Below are positions 1 to 8,631 of a stretch of 64,000 nt of DNA, piece after piece. The position numbers and the translations under genes are program-made. How positions within the stretch are numbered: the first letter of the stretch is position 1; each line of letters starts with the position of its first letter. Below the pieces are notes generated by a model. That model saw only the letters and a program-made list of their open reading frames with translations, was not told the origin of the DNA and searched no databases. Source of the stretch: Streptomyces sp. MA5143a (lineage in GTDB: Bacteria > Actinomycetota > Actinomycetes > Streptomycetales > Streptomycetaceae); assembly GCF_900290235.1 (NCBI RefSeq), contig NZ_OLMK01000002.1:1-64000 (forward strand). Reading direction: 5' to 3'.

Positions 1-877
1 CCCCCGCCACCCCCACCTCCACCGTCTGCCCCCACGCCAACTCCAACGCGTCCCCCTCCATCCCGTCCCCGAACACGATCAACCGATCCGACTCCACGGT
101 CACCCGCAACCGCGCCCCCGCCCCCAGCGCCCCCGCCACCATCGACGTACCGGTCACCGGCGACGGCCACGCCTCCCGCACGAACCACAGCAGCCGCGCC
201 TCCCCGGGTCCCGGCAGCTCCAGCCGGCTCGCCCGCTCCTGCCACACCGACCGGATCCACCCGGTCGCCCCCGTCCCCGTCCCCACCAGCACCCCCGACG
301 AGGCCTGGGACTCGACGGCACCCCTGTCGCCGTCGAGCCCCAGGCGGTACCGCGCGGTCTGGTGCCCCGCCGCGCCCAGATAGACCTCGTTGAGCGCCAC
401 CAGCCGCTGTGTGTCGTCGGCGACGGCCTCCACCATGGTCAGCTCGTCCACCGCCGCACCCCGCCCGACCGCCGAGCCGAGCAGCTTCCCCACGTCCGCG
501 ACCCCGTGCCGGACCAGCACCCCCGGGTTGCGCCGGGGATCGGCGTTGACCCCCACCACCGGCTGCCCCGCGAGGTACTTCGCCACGTTGGCCACCAGAC
601 CGTCCTGCCCGACGACGACCACGACGTCCTCGGGAGCGAACAGGAACCGGTCCAGGTCGGCCCGCTCCACGCGGGCCTGACGCCAGGTCAGCGGTACCGA
701 GGACGTGACCTCGGCCAGTGCCCGCCGTTCGCGGCGGTGCCGCTCGGCCACGTCCTCGATGTCCCGTCCGCGTGACGTCAGGAAGAAGGCGGCCTGGCCG
801 TGCGTGCCGTGCCGGGCCACCAACTCCTCGTACTCGGTGGTGCGGTGGACCAGCACCACCCGTGGCGCGAGACTCAC
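1..877 (-). CDS. NAD(+) kinase-like protein, 3' end outside the window
   Basis: The reverse strand reads from a GTG at 877 to the window edge without a stop, so only the first 292 codons are present. The translation looks like the ATP-NAD kinase fold. A hydrophobic strand leads into VVVVGQDGLVANVAKYL at about residues 90-106, where the family normally has GGDG. An ALNEV motif and a glycine-rich GTGTGATGW segment follow, as in NAD kinases. The start overlaps the stop of the upstream slipin gene (GTGA, 874-877), so the two are probably translated from one mRNA. The Gly-to-Gln change in the phosphate-binding motif makes this a divergent member. Whether it phosphorylates NAD or another substrate cannot be read from the sequence. 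Confidence 0.7.
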   Translation of the reverse strand, partial: MSLAPRVVLVHRTTEYEELVARHGTHGQAAFFLTSRGRDIEDVAERHRRERRALAEVTSSVPLTWRQARVERADLDRFLFAPEDVVVVVGQDGLVANVAKYLAGQPVVGVNADPRRNPGVLVRHGVADVGKLLGSAVGRGAAVDELTMVEAVADDTQRLVALNEVYLGAAGHQTARYRLGLDGDRGAVESQASSGVLVGTGTGATGWIRSVWQERASRLELPGPGEARLLWFVREAWPSPVTGTSMVAGALGAGARLRVTVESDRLIVFGDGMEGDALELAWGQTVEVGVAG

Positions 878-1989
878 GCGCGCTCCCCGGAGCCGCCCGC
901 CCCGCCCAGCTTCGCCAGCAGCCCGGTCAGCACGTCGGGCGAGACGGTCACGCTCTCGATGCGCGGCAGGTTCTCCGCGAGGCGCGTCCCGGTCAGCGCG
1001 TGCAGCGTCGCCGCGTCCACCTCGCCGTGCACCCGCAGCCACGCCGACTGCGCCTCCGCCCGCGCCGCGCCGACGGCCCGCGCGGCGGCCGCCTCCGCCT
1101 CCGCGAGCTTGACCTGCCGTTCCGCCTCCGCCTCGGCGAGCCGGACGTTCCGCGTGGCCTCCGCCTCGGCGAGCTGCACGGTGCGCGCGGCCTCCGCCTC
1201 GGTGAGCCGCAGCGTCCGGGCCGCCTCCGCGCCCGCCCTCACGGCGTCCGCGGTGGCCTTCTCCTCGGCCTCACGGCGCGCGTTCGTCCCGCGCTGCTCG
1301 ACCAACTGCTCCTCGCGGCGGGCGAGTTCGATCTGGCTGGCCAGCTCGTTCTCCGCGATGGCCCGTTCCCGTTCGACGGCCACGGCCCGGCGTTCGTAGG
1401 TCGCGCGGTCCGCCTCCTGCTGGATCTGCTCCCGCGCGGGCGTCCGCAGGGCCCGCTCCACCTCCGGCTCGGGCCGCAGCGCCACCACGCGGACGGCCAC
1501 GATCTCGATGCCGGTGGCCGGCAGCCGGGGCTCGGCCGCGAGGCCGCTCGCCACCCGCTCCCGTACGGCAGCGACCCCGTCGACCAGCGCGGACGACAGC
1601 GACGTACGGGCGAGGACGTCCAGGGCGTGCTGCTGGGCCGTCTCCGTCAGCAGCGTCGACAGCTGCTCCAGGGGAGCGCCCCGCCAGACGCCCGTGTCGG
1701 GGTCGATGGAGAAGTCGAGCCGTGCGGCGGCGACCGCCGGGTCGCTGACCCGGTAGGTCACCGTCGCCTGCACCGCCACGTCCTGGAAGTCGGAGGTACG
1801 GGCGTGGAAGGTCATCGCCAGCTCGCGGTCGTCGACCGGGACCTCGGACAGCGCGGCGGTCAGCGACCGGTACCAGAAGCTCAGCCCCGGGCCGTCGTGC
1901 ACGAGTCGTCCGGAGCGGTGGTGACGGATGTGCGCGGTGGGCGCTCCGCGCAGATGCCGCCAGCCGAACCGTCTGGTGATGTCGGCCAT
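874..1989 (-). CDS. Slipin-type SPFH/band 7 domain protein
   Basis: This 371-residue protein starts at ATG 1989, preceded by GAGGGGATCTTTC. A longer reading of the frame is possible but lacks a ribosome binding site. The first 200 residues resemble the SPFH (stomatin/prohibitin) domain, for example VPVDDRELAMTFHART and VQATVTYRVSDP. The second half is an Ala/Glu/Arg-rich coiled coil with four near-identical 11-residue units. No clear N-terminal membrane segment is visible, unlike classical stomatins, so membrane association would be peripheral or through oligomerisation. It overlaps the NAD-kinase-like gene by four bases and is divergent from arcA. SPFH proteins scaffold membrane microdomains; the specific role here is unknown. 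Confidence 0.8.
   Translation of the reverse strand: MADITRRFGWRHLRGAPTAHIRHHRSGRLVHDGPGLSFWYRSLTAALSEVPVDDRELAMTFHARTSDFQDVAVQATVTYRVSDPAVAAARLDFSIDPDTGVWRGAPLEQLSTLLTETAQQHALDVLARTSLSSALVDGVAAVRERVASGLAAEPRLPATGIEIVAVRVVALRPEPEVERALRTPAREQIQQEADRATYERRAVAVERERAIAENELASQIELARREEQLVEQRGTNARREAEEKATADAVRAGAEAARTLRLTEAEAARTVQLAEAEATRNVRLAEAEAERQVKLAEAEAAAARAVGAARAEAQSAWLRVHGEVDAATLHALTGTRLAENLPRIESVTVSPDVLTGLLAKLGGAGGSGERA
1091..1222 (-). repeat. Four in-frame 33-bp repeats encoding a coiled coil
   Basis: The segment GCCTCCGCCT recurs at 1091, 1124, 1157 and 1190, an exact 33-bp period. On the coding strand each unit encodes 11 residues of the form xLAEAEAxRxV. An 11-residue (hendecad) period is typical of long left- or right-handed coiled-coil stalks in SPFH proteins. 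Copy number could vary without breaking the frame. Confidence 0.85.
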
Positions 1990-2033
1990 GAAAGATCCCC
2001 TCGTCGTCCCCACGCACTCGTTCGCGTCAGGTA

Positions 2034-2062
2034 GACGATAATCGCCCGAACCGCTTATCGTC
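2034..2062. promoter_or_regulatory. Perfect inverted repeat between divergent slipin and arcA
   Basis: GACGATAA (2034-2041) and TTATCGTC (2055-2062) are exact reverse complements separated by 13 bases. They lie 45 bp upstream of the slipin ATG and 74 bp upstream of the arginine deiminase start. Position and symmetry suggest an operator for a dimeric regulator of one or both genes. No regulator gene is adjacent, so its identity is unknown. Confidence 0.45.
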
Positions 2063-2135
2063 AAGGAGACGAGATCAGGGAATCGTTTCGGCCGACCTGT
2101 GGGTGAACGCACGCCCGAATGGTCAGGATGGAGGC

Positions 2136-3359
2136 ATGGGATTCCATGTCGACTCCGAGGCCGGGCGGCTGCGCCGCGTCATCCTGCACCGGCCCGATCT
2201 AGAGCTCAAAAGGCTCACCCCCAGCAACAAGGACCTGCTCCTCTTCGACGACGTGCTGTGGGTGCGCCGGGCGCGCGCGGAGCATGACGGCTTCGCGGAC
2301 GTGTTGCGCGATCGCGGAGTCGCCGTCCACCTCTTCGGTGATCTGCTGACGGACGTCATGCGAGTCCCCGAGGCCCGCGAACTCGTCCTCGACCGGGTCT
2401 TCGACGAGAAGGAGTACGGCCCGCTCGCCACCGACCACCTCCGGGCCGTCTTCGAGTCCCTGCCCCTCGGTGAGCTGGTCGAGGCGCTGATCGGCGGGAT
2501 GACCAAGCGGGAGTTCCTCGACGCGCACATGGAGCCGACGAGTGTCCGCTTCCACGTCATGGAGCTGGACGACTTCCTCATCGACCCCCTCCCCAACCAC
2601 CTCTTCACCCGCGACACCTCCGCCTGGATCTATGACGGGGTCTCCATCAACGCCATGCGCTGGCCGGCCCGTCAGCGCGAGACCGTCCACTTCGAGGCGA
2701 TCTACCGACACCACCCCCTCTTCCGCGGCGAGGAGTTCCATGTCTGGTCCGAGGGCCAGGCCGACTACCCCTCCACCATCGAGGGCGGCGACGTCCTCGT
2801 CATCGGCAACGGCGCCGTCCTCATCGGCATGAGCGAGCGGACCACGCCGCAGGCCGTCGAGATGCTCGCCCACAAGCTGTTCGCCGCCGGTTCCGCGCGG
2901 ACCATCGTCGCGCTGGACATGCCGAAGCGCCGGGCCTTCATGCACCTCGACACCGTCATGACCATGGTCGACGGTGACACCTTCACTCAGTACGCCGGAC
3001 TCGGCATGCTCCGCTCGTACACCATCGAGCCCGGCGTCGGCGAGAAGGAGCTGAAGGTCACCGACCACCCGCCGGAGCACATGCACCGCGCGATCGCCGC
3101 CGCCCTCGGGCTGAACGAGATCCGGGTGCTCACCGCCACCCAGGACGTCCACGCCGCCGAGCGCGAGCAGTGGGACGACGGGTGCAACGTGCTGGCCGTG
3201 GAGCCGGGTGTCGTGGTGGCCTACGAGCGGAACGTGACGACCAACACGCATCTGCGCAAGCGGGGCATCGAGGTGATCGAGATCCCCGGGAGCGAACTGG
3301 GGCGGGGGAGAGGTGGCCCTCGCTGCATGAGCTGCCCGGTGGAGAGGGCGCCCGTGTGA
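2136..3359 (+). CDS. arcA: Arginine deiminase
   Basis: This 407-residue cytosolic enzyme hydrolyses L-arginine to citrulline and ammonia, the first step of the arginine deiminase pathway. Family marks are all visible: [26 protein letters not shown] (catalytic His region) and the catalytic cysteine in [11 protein letters not shown], followed by the C-terminal [12 protein letters not shown] 2136 is chosen because the protein then begins [10 protein letters not shown], as family members do. A GTG at 2103 is in frame but adds 11 unrelated residues. GGAGG sits only one base before the ATG, an unusually tight spacing. The ornithine carbamoyltransferase gene follows on the same strand. Carbamate kinase and an arginine/ornithine antiporter are not in the window. 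Confidence 0.93.
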   Translation: MGFHVDSEAGRLRRVILHRPDLELKRLTPSNKDLLLFDDVLWVRRARAEHDGFADVLRDRGVAVHLFGDLLTDVMRVPEARELVLDRVFDEKEYGPLATDHLRAVFESLPLGELVEALIGGMTKREFLDAHMEPTSVRFHVMELDDFLIDPLPNHLFTRDTSAWIYDGVSINAMRWPARQRETVHFEAIYRHHPLFRGEEFHVWSEGQADYPSTIEGGDVLVIGNGAVLIGMSERTTPQAVEMLAHKLFAAGSARTIVALDMPKRRAFMHLDTVMTMVDGDTFTQYAGLGMLRSYTIEPGVGEKELKVTDHPPEHMHRAIAAALGLNEIRVLTATQDVHAAEREQWDDGCNVLAVEPGVVVAYERNVTTNTHLRKRGIEVIEIPGSELGRGRGGPRCMSCPVERAPV

Positions 3360-3387
3360 GTTGCCCGGGCGGAGACGGACGGGCCTG

Positions 3388-3413
3388 TATAGAAATGTGG
3401 AACGTCGTATAGA
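3388..3413 (+). promoter_or_regulatory. Duplicated TATAGA element upstream of the carbamoyltransferase gene
   Basis: TATAGA occurs at 3388-3393 and again at 3408-3413, exactly 20 bp apart, inside the 106-bp gap between arcA and the carbamoyltransferase gene. It is AT-rich in a GC-rich setting. It could be a pair of -10 elements or two half-sites for an arginine-responsive regulator. I see no perfect -35 match at normal spacing, so the assignment is tentative. Confidence 0.3.
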
Positions 3414-3465
3414 CTTCCATCCGTCCCGCAGTCCTCCCGTCCCCGACCGACCCTGGAGCGTCCCC

Positions 3466-4473
3466 ATGGCGACCGCCCTCCCCGCCCTCGCCGGGCGCCA
3501 CTTCCTCAAGGAGCTCGACTTCACCGCCGAGGAGTTCCGCGGGCTGATCGAGCTGGCCGTGGAGCTGAAGGCGGCGAAGAAGGCGAGGACGGAGACCCGG
3601 AGCCTGACGGGCCGGAACATCGCGCTGATCTTCGAGAAGACCTCGACGCGCACCCGCTGCGCGTTCGAGGTCGCCGCGGCCGACCAGGGCGCCTCGACCA
3701 CCTACCTCGACCCCTCCGGCTCGCAGATGGGACACAAGGAGTCCGTCCGGGACACCGCCCGGGTGCTCGGCCGGATGTTCGACGCGATCGAGTACCGCGG
3801 CGACAGCCAGGCCAACGTCGAGGAGCTCGCCGCGTACGCCGGGGTGCCCGTCTACAACGGCCTCACCGACGACTGGCACCCCACGCAGATGCTCGCCGAC
3901 GTGATGACCATGACCGAGCACAGCGACAAGCCGCTGACCGACATCGCCTTCGCCTACCTCGGGGACGCCCGCTTCAACATGGGCAACTCCTACCTGGTCA
4001 CCGGCGCGCTGCTCGGCATGGACGTCCGTGTCGTCGCCCCCCGCTCCTACTGGCCCGCCGAGGAGATCGTCGCCCACGCCCGCAAGCTCGCCGAGATCAG
4101 CGGGGCGCGGATCACGCTCACCGAGCAGGTCGAGGAGGGGGTGCGGGGCGCGGACTTCGTGGCCACGGACGTCTGGGTGTCGATGGGTGAGCCGAAGTCC
4201 GTCTGGGACGAGCGGATCGCCGCGCTCTCCCCGTACGCGGTGACCATGGACGTGCTGCGCGCCACGGGCAACCCCGACGTCAAGTTCCTCCACTGCCTGC
4301 CGGCCTTCCACGACCTGGGCACGAAGGTCGGCCGGGAGATCCACGAGAGCCACGGCCTGGACTCGCTGGAGGTGACCGACGAGGTCTTCGAGTCCGAGCA
4401 CTCGGTCGTCTTCGACGAGGCGGAGAACCGACTCCACACGATCAAGGCGGTCCTGGTGGCGACCCTGGCCTGA
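3466..4473 (+). CDS. argF: Ornithine carbamoyltransferase
   Basis: This 335-residue transferase interconverts ornithine plus carbamoyl phosphate with citrulline plus phosphate. The carbamoyl-phosphate loop STRTR (in [12 protein letters not shown], about residues 57-69), the DDWHPTQ segment and the ornithine-binding HCLPAFHD motif are intact. The ATG at 3466 gives the usual N-terminus ([18 protein letters not shown]). The frame is open 35 codons further upstream, but that segment contains the probable promoter. Being next to arginine deiminase suggests a catabolic role (arcB-like), running citrulline to carbamoyl phosphate. A biosynthetic role cannot be excluded from sequence. The symbol argF is therefore nominal. 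Confidence 0.92.
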   Translation: MATALPALAGRHFLKELDFTAEEFRGLIELAVELKAAKKARTETRSLTGRNIALIFEKTSTRTRCAFEVAAADQGASTTYLDPSGSQMGHKESVRDTARVLGRMFDAIEYRGDSQANVEELAAYAGVPVYNGLTDDWHPTQMLADVMTMTEHSDKPLTDIAFAYLGDARFNMGNSYLVTGALLGMDVRVVAPRSYWPAEEIVAHARKLAEISGARITLTEQVEEGVRGADFVATDVWVSMGEPKSVWDERIAALSPYAVTMDVLRATGNPDVKFLHCLPAFHDLGTKVGREIHESHGLDSLEVTDEVFESEHSVVFDEAENRLHTIKAVLVATLA

Positions 4474-4531
4474 GCGGGGCCTGCCCGCTGGGCGGCGACC
4501 TGCGGTACGACCGCTCGTCCGCCAGGGCGCT

Positions 4532-5002
4532 TCAGATCATCCCCGGCCGCTGCTGGTGCGGCACCGACGGGAGGCGGAACCAGACCGCCTTGCCCGAGCT
4601 GGTCGGGCGGTGGCCGCAGGCCGAGCTGAGGGCTCGGATCAGCAGCAGGCCCCGGCCGTGTTCCTGCCAGGGGTCCGGCTCGTCGTACCCCGGCGCCGTG
4701 AGGTCGCCCGGCGGCGCCGGGTCCGGGTCGTGCACCTCGACCGTGCAGCCGGACGGCAGCAGCTCGACGACCAGCTCTATCGGGCCGTCCCCCGTCGCGT
4801 GCTCCACCGCGTTCGCCACCAGCTCCGCCGTGAGCAGCTCCGCCGTGTCGCAGTCCGTCCCGTGCTTCAGGTCGGTCAGAGCCGTCCGGACCAGCGCGCG
4901 CGCCACGGGCACGGCCGCAGCCGTGTGCGGCAGCGCGATGCGCCAGGAGGAGGGGGTGGAGGGCTCGTGCAAGGTGGTGGGTCCGTTCATGGAGCAGGTC
5001 AT
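4532..5002 (-). CDS. Serine-kinase-type ATP-binding regulatory protein (HATPase_c_2)
   Basis: This is a 156-residue, single-domain ATPase of the RsbW/SpoIIAB anti-sigma type, abundant in Streptomyces. The N-box is LLTAELVANAVEHATG (about residues 57-72), followed by VEVHDPDPAPP and the G-rich EHGRGLLLIRALSSACG lid. ATG 5002 has AGGACGAG eight bases upstream; an internal ATG at 4990 is possible. It is convergent with the carbamoyltransferase gene and has no adjacent sigma or anti-anti-sigma gene, so its partner is unknown. Confidence 0.8.
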   Translation of the reverse strand: MTCSMNGPTTLHEPSTPSSWRIALPHTAAAVPVARALVRTALTDLKHGTDCDTAELLTAELVANAVEHATGDGPIELVVELLPSGCTVEVHDPDPAPPGDLTAPGYDEPDPWQEHGRGLLLIRALSSACGHRPTSSGKAVWFRLPSVPHQQRPGMI

Positions 5003-5237
5003 GGCTCGTCCTGCTTTCAGCGTTTACGAATGGTACGGCGCGCCCCTTCGCGATCACTCGCCGGGCGCCGTGCGGGACCTTCGGCCCCGTTGACGGGCGA
5101 TGTACCCCTACCGACGCCGCGCCGCTCACGGCGGAGCCCGCCGTTACGTGCTTGTCGAACGTCCGTGACCGAGTCACGGGGCCGGTCGGACCGGGCGCCC
5201 CACCCACCCCGGGCCGTCCCTCTCTATCGCGCACTCG

Positions 5238-5266
5238 TGACGACAGTCAGATAACGGTGATAGCTT
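5238..5266 (+). promoter_or_regulatory. Promoter/operator of the aromatic-CoA hydratase operon (12-bp element copy A)
   Basis: TGACGACAGTCA at 5238-5249 is identical to a 12-mer in front of the acyl-CoA dehydrogenase gene at 11163-11174. It supplies a -35-like TGACGA (5238-5243), and 17 bases later comes TAGCTT (5261-5266), a TANNNT -10. The acyl-CoA dehydrogenase copy has the same architecture. The rest of the 5003-5325 intergenic space holds no gene I can support. The shared sequence overlapping the -35 is a good candidate for the binding site of the cluster's PaaX-type regulator. Confidence 0.55.
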
Positions 5267-5325
5267 CGTAGGAGCAGGTAAAGCAGCCGCAGCGTCGCGG
5301 TAGCCCCCCGAGGAGGCCGCCCGTC

Positions 5326-6153
5326 ATGAGTCCCTTCACCGGCTCCGCCGCCCGCACCTCCGACTGGCGACATCTGCGGTGCTCGCTCGCCGACGGCGTC
5401 GCCACGGTCACCCTCGCCCGCCCCGACAAGCTCAACGCGCTCACCTTCGGCGCCTACGCCGACCTGCGCGATCTGCTCGCCGAGCTGTCCCGGGAGAGGT
5501 CCGTGCGCGCCCTGGTGCTGGCCGGTGAGGGCCGCGGCTTCTGCTCGGGCGGCGACGTCGACGAGATCATCGGCGCCACCCTCGGCATGGACACCGCCCA
5601 GCTCCTCGACTTCAACCGCATGACCGGGCAGGTCGTCCGGGCCGTCCGCGAATGCCCGTTCCCGGTGATCGCCGCCGTGCACGGGGTGGCGGCCGGCGCC
5701 GGCGCGGTCCTCGCCCTGGCCGCCGACTTCCGCGTCGCGGACCCCACCGCCCGGTTCTCGTTCCTCTTCACCCGCGTCGGCCTCTCCGGCGGCGACATGG
5801 GCGCCGCCTATCTCCTGCCGCGCGTCGTCGGCCTCGGCCACGCCACCCGTCTGCTGATGCTCGGCGACCCCGTCCACGCCGCCGAGGCCGAACGCATCGG
5901 CCTCATCAGCCGGCTCACCGACGAGGGCGAGGCCGACGAGGCCGCCCACGCCCTGGCCCACCGCCTCGCCGAGGGCCCCGCCCTCGCCCACGCCCAGACC
6001 AAGGCCCTCCTCACCGCCGAGCTGGACATGCCGCTCGCGGCGGCCGTCGAACTGGACGCCGCTACCCAGGCCCTGCTGATGAACGGCGAGGACTACGCGG
6101 AGTTCCACGCGGCGTTCACCCAGAAGCGCCCACCGAAATGGCGAGGCCGCTGA
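5326..6153 (+). CDS. Enoyl-CoA hydratase/isomerase family protein
   Basis: This 275-residue crotonase-fold protein acts on a CoA thioester, probably hydrating a ring-derived enoyl-CoA or opening a ring. ATG 5326 follows GGAGG with good spacing. The oxyanion-hole and CoA-binding segments are visible: GEGRGFCSGGDVDE at about residues 66-79 and HGVAAGAGAVLALAADFR at 120-137. The downstream monooxygenase/reductase ATG follows the TGA immediately (TGAATG), indicating a bicistronic mRNA. In this context it most likely works on the non-aromatic CoA product of that enzyme. The exact substrate is inferred, not seen. Confidence 0.85.
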   Translation: MSPFTGSAARTSDWRHLRCSLADGVATVTLARPDKLNALTFGAYADLRDLLAELSRERSVRALVLAGEGRGFCSGGDVDEIIGATLGMDTAQLLDFNRMTGQVVRAVRECPFPVIAAVHGVAAGAGAVLALAADFRVADPTARFSFLFTRVGLSGGDMGAAYLLPRVVGLGHATRLLMLGDPVHAAEAERIGLISRLTDEGEADEAAHALAHRLAEGPALAHAQTKALLTAELDMPLAAAVELDAATQALLMNGEDYAEFHAAFTQKRPPKWRGR

Positions 6154-8604
6154 ATGCCCGCCGACCGGACGGCGAAGTCACGGGCGGGGGACGCCGTCGA
6201 CCAGCGGGCCCGCCCCGAGGCGCGACCGGCTCCCACCCACCCGCGGGCGCCCGCGCACCGCGGCCGGCCCCACCGCATCGCGATCATCGGCGGCGGTCCC
6301 GGCGGCCTGTACGCCGCCGCCCTCTTCAAACGCCTCGACCCCACCCGCGACATCACCGTCTGGGAACGCAACGCCCCCGACGACACCTTCGGCTTCGGCG
6401 TGGTCCTCTCCGACGAGACCCTCGGCGGCATCGAACACGCCGACCCGGTGGTGTACGAGGCGCTGCGAGGGGACTTCGTGCGCTGGGACGACATCGACAT
6501 CGTCCACCGGGGCACCCGTCACACCTCCTCAGGCCACGGCTTCGCCGCCCTCGGCCGCCACAGACTCCTCCAGATCCTCCAGGACCGCTGCCGTGCCCTC
6601 GGCGTCACCCTCCGCTTCGGCACGGAAGCCCCCTACCCGGACTGGCTCTGCCAGACGAACGACCTGGTCATCGCGGCCGACGGGGTGCACAGCGCGACAC
6701 GCGAGGCGTACGCGACGATGTTCCGGCCGGCCATCGAGACCCACCGCTGCCGGTACATCTGGCTGGCCGCCGACTTCGCCTTCGACGCGTTCCGCTTCGA
6801 GATCCTGGAGACGGAACACGGCTTCATCCAGCTCCACGGCTACCCCTACTCCCGCCCGTCCCCCGACCCCGACCACCGTCCCTCGACGAAGCCCTCCGGG
6901 CCACGGAACCACCCCGGCGCCTCCACGGTCATCGTCGAGACGCGCGAGGAGGTCTGGCGGGCCGCCGGCTTCGGGGAACAGGACACCGCCGAGTCCGTGG
7001 AGCGGTGCGCGAAGCTGTTCTCGGACGCGCTCGGCGGACGCCCGCTGCGCGCCGAGAACTCGACGTGGACGACGTTCCGCACGGTCGTCAACGACCGCTG
7101 GTCCCACGGCAACCTGGTCCTCCTCGGCGACGCCGCCCACACCGCGCACTTCTCGATCGGCTCCGGCACCAAACTGGCCGTCGAGGACGCCCTCGCGCTC
7201 GCCGCATGCCTGGAGGAACAGCCCGACCTGGACGCGGCGCTGGCCGCCTACGAGGAGGAGCGGCGCCCCGTCGTGGCCTCGACGCAGCGAGCGGCGCGGG
7301 CCAGCCTGGAATGGTTCGAGAACATCGGCCTGTACCGGCGCCAGCGGCCCCGGCAGTTCGCGTTCAACCTGCTCACCCGCAGCCGCCGCGTCACCCACGA
7401 CAACCTGCGGCTGCGCGACGCGCACTTCACGGGCGCCGTGGAGCGGGAGTTCGGCTGCCCGCCGGGCACGCCCCCGATGTTCACCCCGTTCCGGCTGCGC
7501 GGTCTGACCCTGCGCAACCGGGTCGTCGTGTCCCCCATGGACATGTACTCGGCGACCGACGGCCTCCCCGGCGACTTCCACCTCGTCCACCTGGGCGCGC
7601 GGGCGCTCGGCGGCGCCGGGCTCGTGATGACCGAGATGGTGTGCGTGAGCCCCGAGGGGCGCATCACCCCCGGCTGCGCCGGACTGTGGAACGCGCGGCA
7701 GGCCGAGGCATGGCGCCGCGTCGTCACCTTCGTGCACGACGAGGCACCCGGCACCGCCATCGGCGTCCAGCTCGGCCACTCCGGCCGCAAGGGCTCCACC
7801 AAACGCATGTGGGACGGCATCGACGAGCCGCTGGACGACGGCAACTGGCCCCTCGTCGCCGCCTCCCCCCTCCCGTACAAGCCGGCGAACGCCACCCCAC
7901 GCGAACTCTCCCGCGCCCAACTCACCGACATACGCGAGCAGTTCACCTCAGCCGCCTGCCGGGCCGCCCGCAGCGGTTTCGACCTCCTCGAACTGCACTG
8001 CGCCCACGGCTATCTGCTCTCCGGGTTCCTCTCCCCGCTGACGAACCGCCGCACCGACCGGTACGGCGGCCCCCTGGACCGCCGGCTGCGCTTCCCCCTC
8101 GAAGTGTTCGACGCGGTGCGGGCCGTCTGGCCCGAGGAGCGACCGATGACGGTCCGGATCTCCGCCACGGACTGGGCGCGGGGCGGTACGACCGCCGACG
8201 AGGCCGTGGAGATCGCCCGGGCCTTCGCCGCGCACGGGGCGGACGCCGTCGACGTCTCGACCGGACAGGTCGTGGCCGACGAGCGCCCCGCGTACGGCCG
8301 CTCCTACCAGACGCCGTACGCGGACCGGATCCGCCACGAGGCGGGGATACCCGTGATCGCCGTGGGCGCGATCTCCTCCTGGGACGACGTCAACTCCCTG
8401 ATCCTCGCCGGCCGCACCGACCTCTGCGCCCTCGGCCGCCCCCACCTCTACGACCCCCACTGGACGCTCCACGCCGCGGCCGAACAGGGCTACGAGGGCC
8501 CGGCCGTGACCTGGCCCGACCCGTACCGGGCGGGAAGCCGCCGCCCGAACACCGGCCGCACCGACGCCCCCAGGCCGAGGCTCACCCTGGGCGGCCCCCC
8601 ATGA
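6154..8604 (+). CDS. Bifunctional aryl-CoA monooxygenase/flavin reductase (2-aminobenzoyl-CoA or salicylyl-CoA type)
   Basis: This 816-residue two-domain flavoenzyme carries an FAD aromatic monooxygenase half at about residues 40-440, with RIAIIGGGPGGLYAAA and GDAAHTAHFSIGSGT. An old-yellow-enzyme half follows from about 445, with MFTPFRLRGLTLRNRVV, VQLGHSGRKGS and the ELHCAHGYLLSGFLSP barrel segment. This fusion is characteristic of 2-aminobenzoyl-CoA monooxygenase/reductase, which hydroxylates and then reduces the ring of anthraniloyl-CoA. Proteins annotated bifunctional salicylyl-CoA 5-hydroxylase/oxidoreductase are close relatives. The neighbouring ligase, acyl-CoA dehydrogenase and RidA-like gene, with no gentisate dioxygenase, favour the aminobenzoyl-CoA reading. 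The first 38 residues are Pro/Arg-rich and a later start is possible, but GAGG lies just before ATG 6154. Confidence 0.85.
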   Translation: MPADRTAKSRAGDAVDQRARPEARPAPTHPRAPAHRGRPHRIAIIGGGPGGLYAAALFKRLDPTRDITVWERNAPDDTFGFGVVLSDETLGGIEHADPVVYEALRGDFVRWDDIDIVHRGTRHTSSGHGFAALGRHRLLQILQDRCRALGVTLRFGTEAPYPDWLCQTNDLVIAADGVHSATREAYATMFRPAIETHRCRYIWLAADFAFDAFRFEILETEHGFIQLHGYPYSRPSPDPDHRPSTKPSGPRNHPGASTVIVETREEVWRAAGFGEQDTAESVERCAKLFSDALGGRPLRAENSTWTTFRTVVNDRWSHGNLVLLGDAAHTAHFSIGSGTKLAVEDALALAACLEEQPDLDAALAAYEEERRPVVASTQRAARASLEWFENIGLYRRQRPRQFAFNLLTRSRRVTHDNLRLRDAHFTGAVEREFGCPPGTPPMFTPFRLRGLTLRNRVVVSPMDMYSATDGLPGDFHLVHLGARALGGAGLVMTEMVCVSPEGRITPGCAGLWNARQAEAWRRVVTFVHDEAPGTAIGVQLGHSGRKGSTKRMWDGIDEPLDDGNWPLVAASPLPYKPANATPRELSRAQLTDIREQFTSAACRAARSGFDLLELHCAHGYLLSGFLSPLTNRRTDRYGGPLDRRLRFPLEVFDAVRAVWPEERPMTVRISATDWARGGTTADEAVEIARAFAAHGADAVDVSTGQVVADERPAYGRSYQTPYADRIRHEAGIPVIAVGAISSWDDVNSLILAGRTDLCALGRPHLYDPHWTLHAAAEQGYEGPAVTWPDPYRAGSRRPNTGRTDAPRPRLTLGGPP

Positions 8605-8631
8605 CCCCGACGGACACCCGCCGGCAGGGCT

